A stretch of 64,000 nucleotides of DNA from Diadema setosum (taxonomy: Eukaryota > Echinodermata > Echinoidea > Diadematoida > Diadematidae): assembly GCF_964275005.1 (NCBI RefSeq), contig NC_092692.1, positions 12,820,764 through 12,884,763 of the forward strand, given 5' to 3'. The notes under the pieces are model-generated. The model was given only the letters and a program-made list of their open reading frames with translations, made no database searches and was not told the origin of the DNA. Below, one piece after another: positions 28,522-39,216 of the stretch. Each line of letters begins with the position of its first letter. Position 1 is the first letter of the stretch. Both the position numbers and the translations under genes were made by a program.

Positions 28522-30303
28522 TTATGTGTCAGAAGTATACTGGATTATGAGGGTGTTTTTTAGATCTCGTTTAAAAATGTTCAACGACGTACGTTGTTTT
28601 AAATTAGGGGGTAAAGAATTCCAAATATCTGGTCCATTGTGCTTTAAAGATTTTTGAGCTAAAATGATTCTGGGGTTTTCGAGATGGTAATCGGACGACT
28701 GACGTGTTGGATATGAATGAACGGTGAAATTTGGAGTGAAAAAGCCATCAAAAATTTTTGGAAGACAATTAAATGTATATTTATACATAAAAACAGCAGT
28801 TTGAAAGGTGTGAAGATCCTCAATTTTCAATGTTTTTAGTTGATGAAATAGGGGATTGGATGGGGATAAGTAACGGGAATTGGTAATCAAACGTACAGCA
28901 CGTTTTTGGAGAGTAAGAATTGGATTAATTTTAGTTGAGCCACAGTTTCCCCAAACGATATTGCAGTATGTGATATGTGGTAAGATCAATGCATTGTATA
29001 GAATAGTCAGGGAATTTTGAGAAATAAAGTTTTTCAGTCGATATAAAATTCCTACAGTTCTTGAGACAGACGTGTGGATATTATGAATGTGATCGTTCCA
29101 AGTTAAACTCGAGTCAATTGTGATTCCTAAAAATTTAGTAGATCTTACTTCAGTTAAAGATAATCCATCAATATTGATATTATAACTGCTGTTAATGTTC
29201 TGTGAAGCAGTAGGTTTGAAACGTATAAAATTTGTTTTAGAGACATTAAGGGATAATTTATTACATATGAACCATCGGGAGACTTTGTCTATTTCCGTGT
29301 TCAGAGTATTAAACAGTGTTTCGAGGTTCTCATGGGAGTAAAAAATATTAGTATCATCCGCAAAAAGTATAAATTTAAGAGTTTTTGATGTATTTATTAT
29401 ATCATTAATATATACAAGGAACAGTAGGGGGCCAAGAATTGATCCCTGGGGAACACCACATACAATATTAGAATTCGGAGATTTAGATGACTTAAATAGT
29501 ACATATTGCTTTCTGTTGGATAAATAATCAATAATCCAAGAAAGTGCTAAACCACGAATACCATATCTTTTTAATTTGTAAATTAATATATCATGATCTA
29601 TGGTATCAAAAGCCTTTGATAAATCCATGAAAATTCCTATAAAATGTTTTTTATTTCCAAAAGATTCAGTAATCTTATCTAACAATTGAATTATAGCTAA
29701 ATCGGTGGAATGGCCCTTTCTAAATCCAAACTGATTAGGTATAAGTAGGTCATTTACATGAAGAAAAATGTACAGGCGTTTATGAATAATTTTTTCCAGA
29801 ATTTTAGAAATACTAGGTAATAACGATATTGGTCTATAATTTGTTAAAAGAGAAGGGTCGTCTTTTCTTTTGAAAATTGGAACTACTTTCGCAATTTTTA
29901 ATGAGTTCGGGCATATTCCAGAAGACAGTGAAAGATTGAAAATGTAAGATAAAGGTGTGGTTATTTGTTTGATGATTTTCTTCAGTATATAAACACTTAT
30001 TTCATCATGGCCACTAGATCTACTTGGCTTTAATCTGTTAACAATCTCCAGTATTTCTTCCTCATCTGTTGGGGTAAAGAAAAGGGATTTGTCGCAGTTT
30101 GGTGGAAGAAATTCAGTAAAGTTTGAATGAACATGTTTGTTTTTTATTTTTGAAGCTAATTGGGGGCCAATATTTACGAAGTATGAGTTAAAAGCATCAG
30201 ATATTTCATCAGGGTTTATGAGTTCTTTGTTGTCATTATAAAAAACGGACGATGTTTCCTTATTATTTTTACCTGTTATTTCATATAGTTTCCCATAAAC
30301 CAT
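28522..30303 (-). CDS. LINE reverse transcriptase part
   Basis: 593 codons. Reverse transcriptase blocks include YRPISLLPSISKILEKI, NQFGFRKGHST, DLSKAFDTIDH, GVPQGSILGPLLFLVYIND and the catalytic FADD in FILFADDTNIFY. The C terminus has PSNPLFHQL and WNSLPPNLKQ, common in CR1/L2-type proteins. The frame itself is intact, so the copy may be recent. The displayed Met start overlaps the end of the endonuclease frame by 23 bases and is not a true start. Confidence 0.9.
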   Translation of the reverse strand: MVYGKLYEITGKNNKETSSVFYNDNKELINPDEISDAFNSYFVNIGPQLASKIKNKHVHSNFTEFLPPNCDKSLFFTPTDEEEILEIVNRLKPSRSSGHDEISVYILKKIIKQITTPLSYIFNLSLSSGICPNSLKIAKVVPIFKRKDDPSLLTNYRPISLLPSISKILEKIIHKRLYIFLHVNDLLIPNQFGFRKGHSTDLAIIQLLDKITESFGNKKHFIGIFMDLSKAFDTIDHDILIYKLKRYGIRGLALSWIIDYLSNRKQYVLFKSSKSPNSNIVCGVPQGSILGPLLFLVYINDIINTSKTLKFILFADDTNIFYSHENLETLFNTLNTEIDKVSRWFICNKLSLNVSKTNFIRFKPTASQNINSSYNINIDGLSLTEVRSTKFLGITIDSSLTWNDHIHNIHTSVSRTVGILYRLKNFISQNSLTILYNALILPHITYCNIVWGNCGSTKINPILTLQKRAVRLITNSRYLSPSNPLFHQLKTLKIEDLHTFQTAVFMYKYTFNCLPKIFDGFFTPNFTVHSYPTRQSSDYHLENPRIILAQKSLKHNGPDIWNSLPPNLKQRTSLNIFKRDLKNTLIIQYTSDT

Positions 30304-31627
30304 TTACGTTATCCTTTTGATTATCAAACTTATCGGAATAATACATTTTACGAGAAATACGAATCAAATTACTGAGTATATTTCTATACTTTTTGTAATC
30401 TGTAAAATGTTTTGTATTGTGGGTAGTAATCGCCAGTTTATACAATTTATTACGGGTTTTTATTGAATTGATGATTCCCTTTGTAATCCAGGGATGTTTG
30501 TTCTTTCTGCGTGTTTTTTTCTTAACTAAAGGAATGTTTTTTTGATAATAATATAAAAGTTTATCTAAGAAAATATCATAAGCTTTATCGGCGTTATTTT
30601 GAAGATACACTTCTTGCCATTCTTCCTTCACTAAATCAAGATTAAGTAATTCAATATTCTCGTCTGATTCTTTTCTGTACATTATCGGCCTGGGTTTTGA
30701 AATACTTTTGACGTTTTCAAAATAACGAAGAATAATAAATATCGGTAAATGATCAGATATATCATAATATAAGATACCATTAATGAATTTATTTACAGAA
30801 AAGTTATTAGAAAAAATATTATCCAACAAGGTTTTAGATGTTTGGGATATTCTTGTTGGGTTATCAATATGGGAATGGAAAGCATATGAAAAAAGAATAG
30901 TTTTTAATTTTACCGCTAAAGTATCTATTTTCGTCATGTCAATATTATAGTCGCCCATAATATAAATTTCCTTATTTTCTTGTGTAATCGTGTTGAGGCA
31001 TTCATCAAAATTTTCTAAAAACATTTCGGTTTTATGATTTGGTGGCCTGTATATAACACCAATTATCTTATTTTTCATTTTATCATTAATGATTTCCACA
31101 AACAGGCTTTCACAACCTTCAATATCAATATCAGTTCTTATTTTTACTCGCAATTCGTTATATATATATAGGGCTACCCCTCCCCCTCTACCTCTCTTAC
31201 GATCAGAGCGAAATATTTTATATCTATCAAGGCTAAACAAATTTGGAGACATGTGCCCTAGCCAAGTTTCAGTTATACCGATTGCGGAAAAGGGAAAATT
31301 TTGTAAAGAAAGAAGGAGTAATTCAAATGAATCAAAATTTTTGTTTAAGCTTCTAGCATTCCAGTGGAATAAGCTAAAATCTTTAATGGGGTTATAATTA
31401 GTGTCATCATTCCTATTTGTGGAATTGCTACAGGAATTATTAACATGACTTGCAGTGGAATCAAGTGAAGATTGGAACATATTATTGAAATCCGAAATAG
31501 TGTAGTATTTACTGTGATTACTTATGATACCCTGGTCAGGATGATCGTTGTTATGAGTCATGAGGATTTGAGTGCAAAGTTGAGAATGGTTGTTCTGGGG
31601 CCATGTATTTTGTGTAGTACGTTGCAA
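30281..31627 (-). CDS. LINE endonuclease part
   Basis: 448 codons. Apurinic/apyrimidinic-type endonuclease with HWNARSL near residue 90, ITETWLG, GGGVALYI, YIMGDYNIDM and SDHLPIFI, which are the catalytic motif blocks of this fold. It nicks target DNA for target-primed reverse transcription. The frame ends at GLWETI and the reverse transcriptase continues in another frame, so a single-base shift has split one ancestral ORF2. Confidence 0.85.
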   Translation of the reverse strand: MQRTTQNTWPQNNHSQLCTQILMTHNNDHPDQGIISNHSKYYTISDFNNMFQSSLDSTASHVNNSCSNSTNRNDDTNYNPIKDFSLFHWNARSLNKNFDSFELLLLSLQNFPFSAIGITETWLGHMSPNLFSLDRYKIFRSDRKRGRGGGVALYIYNELRVKIRTDIDIEGCESLFVEIINDKMKNKIIGVIYRPPNHKTEMFLENFDECLNTITQENKEIYIMGDYNIDMTKIDTLAVKLKTILFSYAFHSHIDNPTRISQTSKTLLDNIFSNNFSVNKFINGILYYDISDHLPIFIILRYFENVKSISKPRPIMYRKESDENIELLNLDLVKEEWQEVYLQNNADKAYDIFLDKLLYYYQKNIPLVKKKTRRKNKHPWITKGIINSIKTRNKLYKLAITTHNTKHFTDYKKYRNILSNLIRISRKMYYSDKFDNQKDNVNGLWETI

Positions 31628-31716
31628 TGTCTGTGCGTGAATGTAAATGTGAGTGTGTGCATGTGTGGGGGTGTGCAGTGCATGTGCGTTGATAATAACA
31701 ATAATGATACTGATAC

Positions 31717-32182
31717 ATTTTTACGTTATACAATAGAACAAATATTACATCATATAGTCTCGCTAAATTTATGTCTACAAAAGTAAATGGAATCCTCCTA
31801 CACTTAACGTTGGTGAGGTAAATTCGTATGCGTAATATGAAATAACAATGATTATAAAAGAAGACAAGGCGCTTCTATGGTAATAACAGAAATATAATTA
31901 CTCCAGTAATAGCACACGAACGAGGTGTTCTAACAGTTAAGGTAAAAAAAAAAAAATTAGATTGGTTTTTTTTACAGAGTCATGCTGACAAGCCCCTTCG
32001 AACGTCTATGCATTTACGTAGAGATAGTTTGTGAAGGTGAGACATGAAAGAGGAATGTACATCTGGAGAAAAATTCTTGTGTCAAACTACAATGAAAGGG
32101 TTCACAAGTTTACAAGAGTGCAAACGGAACATTCTTGAGTGATTTATAACTGTGCACGGACACAGTCTTGACAAAAATAAAG
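31717..32182 (-). repeat. Tandem unit 1 (probable LINE 5' region)
   Basis: Nearly identical to 32183-32650. Landmarks include ACATCATATAGTCTCGCTAA and CATGCTGACAAGCCCCTTCG. It lies just upstream of the LINE coding start. Confidence 0.75.
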
Positions 32183-32650
32183 AATTTTTATGTTATACAA
32201 TAGAACAAATGTTACATCATGTAGTCTCGCTAAATTTATGTCTACAAAAGTAAATGGAATCCTCCTACACTTAACGTTGGTGAGGTAAATTCGTATGCGT
32301 AATATGAAATAACAGTGATTATAAAAGAAGACAAGGCGCTTATATGGTAATAACAAAAATAGAATTACTCCAACAATAGTATACGAACGAGGTGTTCTAA
32401 CAGTTAAGCTAAAAAAATTAGATTGGTTGTTTAACAGAGTCATGCTGACAAGCCCCTTCGAACGTCTATGCATTTACGTAGAGATAGTTTGTGAAGGTGA
32501 GACATGAAGGAGGAATGTACATCTGGAGGAAAATTCTTGTGTCAAACTACAATGAGAGGGTTCACAAGTTTACAAGAGTGCAAACGGGACATTCTTGTGT
32601 GATTTATAACTGTGTACGGACACTGTCTTGACAAAAATAAAAAAAAAAAT
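32183..32650 (-). repeat. Tandem unit 2 (probable LINE 5' region)
   Basis: Second unit with about 465-bp period; differences are scattered substitutions and small indels. It could act as a promoter monomer of the LINE. A more diverged third piece may start near 33090 (GAGTCATGCTG). Confidence 0.7.
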
Positions 32651-32879
32651 TCATTCTGTATACATTATCTACTGGTAGTTTAGGAAAATCCAGACCAATT
32701 GAATTTGTCCCGATCGTCAAAAACATCAGCCGTTTGTTTATCTTATACAAAATTTTTAGAATCTGATTTAAATGTAAGTTGGTATGTTGTTTAATTCGTC
32801 AGAAGCGGAAATAAATGATACTCTGCTGATCAATAGTGCTCTATGGGGAAGAAGTTCAGTTTAAACAAAAACAAAAAAC

Positions 32880-32910
<31 letters not shown>

Positions 32911-33314
32911 AAAAACAAACCAAGATGTGGCCAACTGATGTCATTGTCAATATCAAGGTTGAAAGGTAAGTACAGTTTAGGTATAATCAGATATGCACGT
33001 AAATAGAAAGTCTTTCCGGAAATGCAGCGGCGCCGGCAGGGCCCGGCATTCGGACGAAAGGGTCATAACAAGATAAAAAAAAAGAATATCTCAGTTGCTA
33101 TTACTGAGTCATGCTGCTTAACCCCTGCCAACGACTGTGCACTAACGGAGAGAAACTTTGTGCAAAGTTCATGCATTCTAAGTAGTAATATGACAATAAT
33201 AAAATTATATTTCATTAAATCCAAATGGAATGATGTGGTGGGTGTAAATCCACGAAGACCTCTTTAAGAAGGAGAAAAGAAATGTGTTAATTTTGGTTTT
33301 GCCCCTTTGACTTT

Positions 33315-34296
33315 GATTTGTTTCACGGGGGGGGGGGGAAACAAAGCAACGATAAAAGAAAGCTCTTCCACATAATAAAGACATTCGTCGTGGATTTGTG
33401 CTCAAACATGCGACAAATGATATAAAACGTTGTTCGTTGTACATGATTTTCTGCGTATTTCGTTGGTATACTGTACTCCCTTTGGCTATGTCATTTTAAT
33501 GGCATTCCAAGATATAAGTGCATAATGTATCTATATAAATGTACACAATAAGATTTGTATTATATTGGTACATTGTTGGAGAACACAGTAAGATTTGTTT
33601 ATGTTTATATATTGCAGATGTATCAGCATGATTACAACGTCATACTGTGTTGGGGAGGTCAATAAATTAATGTATACGGCAATTTTGAGTGAATACCTCG
33701 CTTTTTAACAATATTGAGTACAGACATAATCATACAGTAATCTACAAGAGTAACAGGGAGTTCTGCCACAAAAAAAAAAAAAGAAGCAGTATGCACGTTT
33801 TGACAAAATGGGTCCTATTGGGCAGGACAATAGCATCCTTTACAATAATATCATTGTCTATTAAAGGCATAATTTACCATTTGCAGATGAAACAAAAACC
33901 CAGCATTTAGTGCTTTAAAATAGTTCTAAGATGTGAGTCGGGGATAGAAACAGCCACTGTAAAAATTTGATTCCGTTTAACCGATGTTAAGTATTGTTAA
34001 ATACACAAAATGTTAACAATATTTACAATAAGAATGCATCCAGACTAAATCGTCTACAGTTATGGTTTATTGAGAAAAATACTGATATCTCCTTATATTT
34101 TGGGCTTTCTTGCGAAAAAATAATATGGTAAGATGTTTTGTGATACAACAGACCTACACGTATGCATCAAACATGATATTTTGAACATTTTTAAAATCAC
34201 TGCTCCCAAAGGTAAACTGGACCTTTAAGGTAAAGTTTATCACGTCAATTGACCAGATCATTGCAGTACGATCTAATTTAAGGTCATTACAGCATT
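33315..34296. repeat. Tandem duplication, left copy (holds a short element)
   Basis: Same as 34297-34920 apart from an inserted 360-bp element and a few substitutions. It begins GATTTGTTTCACGGGG and ends with a block ending TCATTACAGCATT. Confidence 0.85.
33865..34224. mobile_element. TTAA-flanked short element (TTTACC family) inside the left duplicate
   Basis: Ends AGGCATAATTTACCATTTGC and, reverse complemented, AGGTCCAGTTTACCTTTGGG. TTAA at 33861-33864 and 34225-34228. The right duplicate has the empty site (TCTATTAAGGTAAAG at 34847-34861). No coding capacity. Family members lie at 53459 and 25080. Confidence 0.85.
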
Positions 34297-34920
34297 GATT
34301 TGTTTCACGGGGGGGGGGGGGGGGGGACAAAGCAACGATAAAAGAAAGCTCTTCCACATAATAAAGACATTCGTCGTGGATTTGTGCTCAAACATGCGAC
34401 AAATGATATAAAACGTTGTTCGTTGTACATGATTTTCTGCGTATTTCGTTGGTATACTGTACTCCCTTTGGCTATGTCATTTTAATAGCATTCCAAGATA
34501 TAAGTGCATAATGTATATAAATATACACAATAAGATTTGTATTATATTGGTACATTGCTGGAGAACACAGTAAGATTTGTTTATGTTTATATATTGCAGA
34601 TGTATCAGCATGATTACTACGTCATACTGTGTTGGGGAGGTCAATAAATTAATGTATACGGCAATTTTGAGTGTATACCTCGCTTTTTAACAATATTGAG
34701 TACAGGCATAATCATACAGTAATCTACAAGAGTAACAGGGAGTTCTGACACAATAAAAAAGAAGAAAAAAAAAAGCAGTATGCACGTTTTGACAAAATGG
34801 GTCCTATTGGGCAGGACAATAGCATCCTTTACAATAATATCATTGTCTATTAAGGTAAAGTTTATCACATCAATTGACCAGATCATGCAGTACGATCTAA
34901 TTTAAGGTCATTACAGCATT
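34297..34920. repeat. Tandem duplication, right copy
   Basis: About 624 bases, near-identical to the left copy without its insert. The duplication must be fairly recent given the few differences. Confidence 0.85.
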
Positions 34921-35290
34921 TTGGTAACTATACACAATGATCTATACATATGTTGAGCTTTTTTATCGTAGTGAGATTGTACGGTGTGTTAGTTGTCTTA
35001 TATAAATGCATATTTAAATAATAATTACGATTGTTTTCAGTCTTCGGTCTTATATCACGAAATTACATCGTAGTATAGGCATCTATAAATGTCACAAGTA
35101 AATGTATCAATTGCAGTTTGAAACTGATGCATTATTAGGTTTCAATAAAGAGTTTACTACAAATATTATCAATCTGTATTTATCAAACAAATCAATCTGT
35201 ATATGTATTATGTCAAACAGTAAATAATGTCATAAATTTCCAGTGACCATGTTAACTCGATGATCAGGGAGTGAATGAGGGAACATGTTT
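34921..35290. other. Intergenic sequence with nothing recognised
   Basis: AT-rich, no repeat or exon recognised. Confidence 0.4.
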
Positions 35291-35296
35291 AACTAC

Positions 35297-36307
35297 TCAC
35301 TTGAAGTTGAAGGGAATGCCTCCATGTTGGCGCCATTTCCCGGCATAAAAACTCAGTTTGGTCCCTTTTTTGTACATTTCTTGGACTTGATCCCTCCATT
35401 TTCGTTTTTCCTCCAGGTCACTCTGGGTGAGGTCGTCGACGACGAAGCATCGCTCATCCTTTAAGGCCTCCCGGGCACGACGCATCACATCTACCTTTTC
35501 TCGGTATGAGAGAAATCTAACTAGGATGTGCCTTGGACGGCCTTCAACCTTACGACCATCACGATGGGCTCGTTCCAGTTTCGTTTCCATCTCGAACTTG
35601 GATCGAAGCAAGCCTTCAACAGCTTCAACGCAATCTTCCCTCTGGTCCTGTGGTGGTTCCGGGACTCCAACGATGCGAACGTTGTTCCGCCTGGAGATTC
35701 TTTCGCTTTTGTTCGCCGCAATTTTATTTTTCATTACCTCAGAACGGAGCTCGGCGACTTCCTTTTCCATCATTTTCATTTTGCTTTCCATCAACTTTTG
35801 ATTTTCCTCAATAGCGTCGACACGCTTCCTTTCGAATTGTATGGAGGCATCAACACTGGATTCCAATGTGGTCAGCTTCTCAAGACATTGGTCCACTGCT
35901 TTCTGGATCATAGAGTGGAAACGATCTGTTGCCTGCTTGAAGTATATATCCAAGTATCCTGGTGTAAGGATATGGGTAGGTGTTGAGGCCATGGCATTGC
36001 CTTCCTTCTCGTGGGGAACGGCGTGTTGCGTGTTCTCTTCATCTACCGATGTGGATCCGGCGGCCATATTTGTGACGTCATCAGGTACTAGTTCCACTGA
36101 TTCCGCATCGCTGGTTGTTGCCTGACCGTCTAATGACTCTCGCTGCACGGCGGCCGGAGTCAGTGGCGTGGGGCTGGCAACCTTCGCGTTGGGATTTGGC
36201 GGGCTTTTTGAATGTACCTGAGTAGTGATTTTTCTCGATGCAGGACCATAGTTTTTCGGCTTGGTAGCGGCCACCCGCTGTGGACGAGCAGACTTCAGTG
36301 GTTCCAT
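35297..36307 (-). CDS. L1-type ORF1 protein, intact and alone
   Basis: 336 codons without interruption. The N terminus is basic and disordered; residues about 130-210 form a coiled coil with heptad leucines and lysines. The RRM-like part begins NVRIVGVPEPPQDQREDCVE, followed by RPRHILVRFLSYREKVDVMR and a C-terminal part (FVVDDLTQSDLEEKRKWRD) of the kind in L1 ORF1p. ORF1p is an RNA chaperone that packages LINE RNA. No ORF2 follows within several kilobases in this strand, so this is an ORF1-only copy or a truncated insertion. The intact frame suggests youth or selection. Confidence 0.8.
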   Translation of the reverse strand: MEPLKSARPQRVAATKPKNYGPASRKITTQVHSKSPPNPNAKVASPTPLTPAAVQRESLDGQATTSDAESVELVPDDVTNMAAGSTSVDEENTQHAVPHEKEGNAMASTPTHILTPGYLDIYFKQATDRFHSMIQKAVDQCLEKLTTLESSVDASIQFERKRVDAIEENQKLMESKMKMMEKEVAELRSEVMKNKIAANKSERISRRNNVRIVGVPEPPQDQREDCVEAVEGLLRSKFEMETKLERAHRDGRKVEGRPRHILVRFLSYREKVDVMRRAREALKDERCFVVDDLTQSDLEEKRKWRDQVQEMYKKGTKLSFYAGKWRQHGGIPFNFK

Positions 36308-36456
36308 CTTGCACAGTAGTTATTAATCCGTCGTTTGGTGAAGTTGTGTGATTCACATAAAACAGGAGGATATCCAAAATAAGTGAAATTTAGTCAGTTT
36401 TGCGAGACTTACGAGAGGTAGTGTGCAACTCAGTCCATAGCGCCCTCTATTTTTTT

Positions 36457-36642
36457 TCATTGATTCACCAGCTCATTTGTTGTGAACATCCCTCTCAGAT
36501 AACAGAACCCATCCACTTCTTCCTCTATACCTCTTCTCAATGTACACCGTACCCTTGAATTTTCCTTCTCAGTATACCTCCGATGTCCTGTTTCTAAAAT
36601 CATGCTCTTTGTTTGCGTTTCCTTGAAGGTTCCTTTGTACAC
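36457..36642 (-). mobile_element. LINE reverse transcriptase C-terminal fragment
   Basis: The minus-strand frame contains EEEVDGFCYLRGMFTTN, a variant of the (V)DxFxYLGS motif found after the reverse transcriptase in RTE and related LINEs. It is a short isolated remnant. Confidence 0.55.
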
Positions 36643-37020
36643 CAGTCTGGTCGCTTCTCCTCACTTAATATACTCTATTATAGTACGGGGGCATAGGATG
36701 AGCTTTCTAGTAAAACAATGTTATGATATCTCAAATTGTTTATGTAGGTTACTGTACTTTTGTTTTGTTTTGTTTTGTTTGTTTGTTTGTTGGTTGGTTG
36801 GTTTTTGGTTTTTGGTTTTTTTTTTTTTGCTATGGGTACTATACTTAAACACTGATCTATCCAGTGCTTATTTACATCGATGTAGGACAATTTGTTAATC
36901 AGTTGCATTACCCTATACGGTATTCTCAATAAAACAACAGCTCTGTGTTTCATAGCATTACTGTGATAAAAAAAAAAAAAAAAAATCTTTATCAAGAAAG
37001 AGAATTAAGTAAAAAAACAA

Positions 37021-37056
<36 letters not shown>

Positions 37057-37576
37057 TGAATACATTGTGTACATGGTGTATATTAAACATTGTCGTTTTC
37101 TTCATGAACTACAGATTCTAAAGCGTCTTTCAAGACTATCACCCAACTGGAATTAGTCAGAAATGATGGATACATGAAACATGAATGTGTCAGGACTGAA
37201 ACAACGGCAGTAAAAAGGGAGGGGAAAATGTACACTTTGTACAAATTTACATTAAGCAAACGAGTCCAATTTGTTATCATTACATTTAATACCTATATAC
37301 GTGTCGCTCGCGTCTAAATTTTCCTACAGCACATCGTTACACGCAGCGAAGTCATTGTGACGTAAAGTGTACGGAATATCATTGTAATAGGACCGATGTA
37401 TCCTACTTTGATAACAAAACACTCCACTTAACTATCGACACTTAAACAGATGGTGACGTTTTTCTTAAGAAAATAATGACCGGCATATACAATATTATGA
37501 TAGTGATCAATTGCTGTCTTTTATCAGGTATTCTAATCAAGTTCATATCCGAGAATCGTATATATTCATCCGTAAC
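36643..37576. other. Intergenic region
   Basis: Has (GTTTT)n/(GTTT)n tracts at 36760-36830, an end fragment of the CAGTGCTTATTTACATCGAT foldback family near 36850-36910, poly-A at 36966-36985 and (AC)n at 37020-37047. No gene recognised. Confidence 0.5.
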
Positions 37577-38805
37577 TATAGGTTTTCCCGGCCAATTTCG
37601 CACTTTTTTTCAGTCCAATTCCTAATTGCTGCATTCAATCTAACACAATTTAGCCCAGATGGCATGTTCGGTATTTCAATTTTATAATCTTTTCATTCAA
37701 ATTCATTTTGGAGCATTCAAATTACTTTTAACATCATTCGAATCAGCACTTTTTCCGTTCAAATTCGTAAGACAAGCACCTTTTCGCAAATCGTTCATTC
37801 AATTTAGCATGATATAGTCACGTGATCACGTATATGCTGCGCTCATTCATTCGAATTCATTCTTGGGCATCCAATTTCGCATTTACTGCAGACAATTTAG
37901 CCTACACATCTATGCTCTTATTCTTTTTTTTTTTCATTTTCATTCATCATAGGTATTGTTTGCAAGAATCATATCATTTCATATTTTCGTATTCATTCTT
38001 TATTCTGATATTATCTTTGCAACAGTACTTTCAAAATGTGTTTATGTGTTTATAATGTTCGATAGCATTATTTCTTTCACAGATACATTAATCTTAAATT
38101 TGTTTTGACATTGATTGGGAGAAGGAGGTTTCAATTTACATCATGATTATTTCTTTCATCTGCATGTTTCATTATTTTCATTTGGTGGGTGCTATATTGC
38201 GTTAAGCATCATTAGAAATAAAGTTCTTGGATCAGCTCTAGCCATCAATTTGTCAAAGCTTTTACCCTCAAATGGTTCTATGATTCTGCCGTCTTCTTGA
38301 GAGATACGCCTGTATCTAACTTGTGCTGCCATGACTGGACATACAATGACATAAGAAAGTGAACTGTAATCTATGTTACTGGTGCATGTATAGTTCTGAT
38401 AACATTTATGAAAGAATAGGGGCGTTACGGAACAACAAACTTGAGTATTTAGGGTCAAAGATACCTTTACTATATACTTAACAGTGTGTGTGTGAAATAA
38501 AAATTAACATTTATATACGTATAAATCACAGTTCTCGCCTTTTCAAAATAGAAATAACATTACGCCAATTTGAATGAACATGTTTGGAATTTGACTGCCC
38601 ATACGCGAAATTGAATGACTGAAATACCGTTTTACGAATTCGAAATGCACATGTGCGAATTTCATTGATCGAAATGCTAAATATTGAACGAACAAGTTGC
38701 ACTTTTGAATGACAGAATGTGCAGTGACGAGGATTTTCGCTAAATTGAGTGAACCTTTTATCAAATGGTCTGACAAAAGTGCGAAATTGGCCGGGAAAAC
38801 CTATA
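37577..38805. mobile_element. 1.2-kb DNA transposon-like element with near-perfect terminal inverted repeats
   Basis: Ends TATAGGTTTTCCCGGCCAAT (37577 onward) and its reverse complement (ending 38805) match over about 37 bases with one or two differences. Next to each end lie arrays of CATTCAAATT / CGAATT-type motifs spaced about 20-30 bases, in opposite orientation at the two ends. The only noteworthy frame inside is at 38329-38192 on the minus strand. No transposase was recognised, so it is probably non-autonomous. The superfamily is not known. Confidence 0.75.
38192..38329 (-). CDS. Short frame inside the 37.6-kb element, function unknown
   Basis: From ATG at 38329 it reads MAAQVRYRRISQEDGRIIEP and continues for 26 more residues to a stop. 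It has a balanced, protein-like composition unlike its AT-rich surroundings and is preceded by a CAG acceptor-like site. It could be an end of a transposase gene or a captured exon. No family recognised. Confidence 0.3.
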   Translation of the reverse strand, partial: AAQVRYRRISQEDGRIIEPFEGKSFDKLMARADPRTLFLMMLNAI

Positions 38806-39097
38806 TTATTATTACGCCGTTCGATTGCTGCCCGAAGTCTGGTCGGAAGGTGCCTCGAATGATGTACGGATTCATCTCGAATGTATAACTAGCCAGCAGA
38901 CTCCCGCATAGCTACCAGATATGGTTTGAATGTTCAAGAACTCAAACAAACTCCAGCTCAAATACTTAAAATGTACGTCAAATGTATTTAAAACATTATA
39001 GAAATAAATGTTCAAACCCCACTGCGACTTATATTCTGAAGTCCTTTCAGACTAGGATGTAAATTCAAATGAACGATTTTTGCGTCGAGTTGTTTTT

Positions 39098-39216
39098 ATT
39101 GCAACTGATTGACTAATTGCCCTTCGTTGTGTGCCAATGATTTTTTTTATTATGGCTATTACTCAAAACAGTGAATAATCAGTGTGTATTTACGTCGATG
39201 AAAGGCAATATCGATC
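39098..39216. mobile_element. Small foldback element related to 55255-55562
   Basis: Ends GCAACTGATTGACTAATTGC and the complement of ACGTCGATGAAAGGCAATAT; same family as the 55.3-kb element but without a tRNA-like centre. Confidence 0.5.

Larger units (their letters stand above)
28001..32650 (-). mobile_element. Nearly complete LINE, CR1/L2 group (Jockey superfamily)
   Basis: Minus-strand endonuclease and reverse transcriptase frames are followed by a 3' region ending in a (CTGAA)4 tract at 28001-28020, typical of this group, which ends in short tandem repeats rather than poly(A). The 3' untranslated part has a tandem duplication of about 65 bp (28236-28300 and 28303-28365). The 5' part appears to include two tandem units of about 465 bp. 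One frameshift separates the two coding parts. The element lies between the two host genes. Confidence 0.8.

Noticed and set aside
35427-36125. Several plus-strand frames over the L1-type ORF1
   Set aside because: Antisense shadows of the intact minus-strand ORF1.
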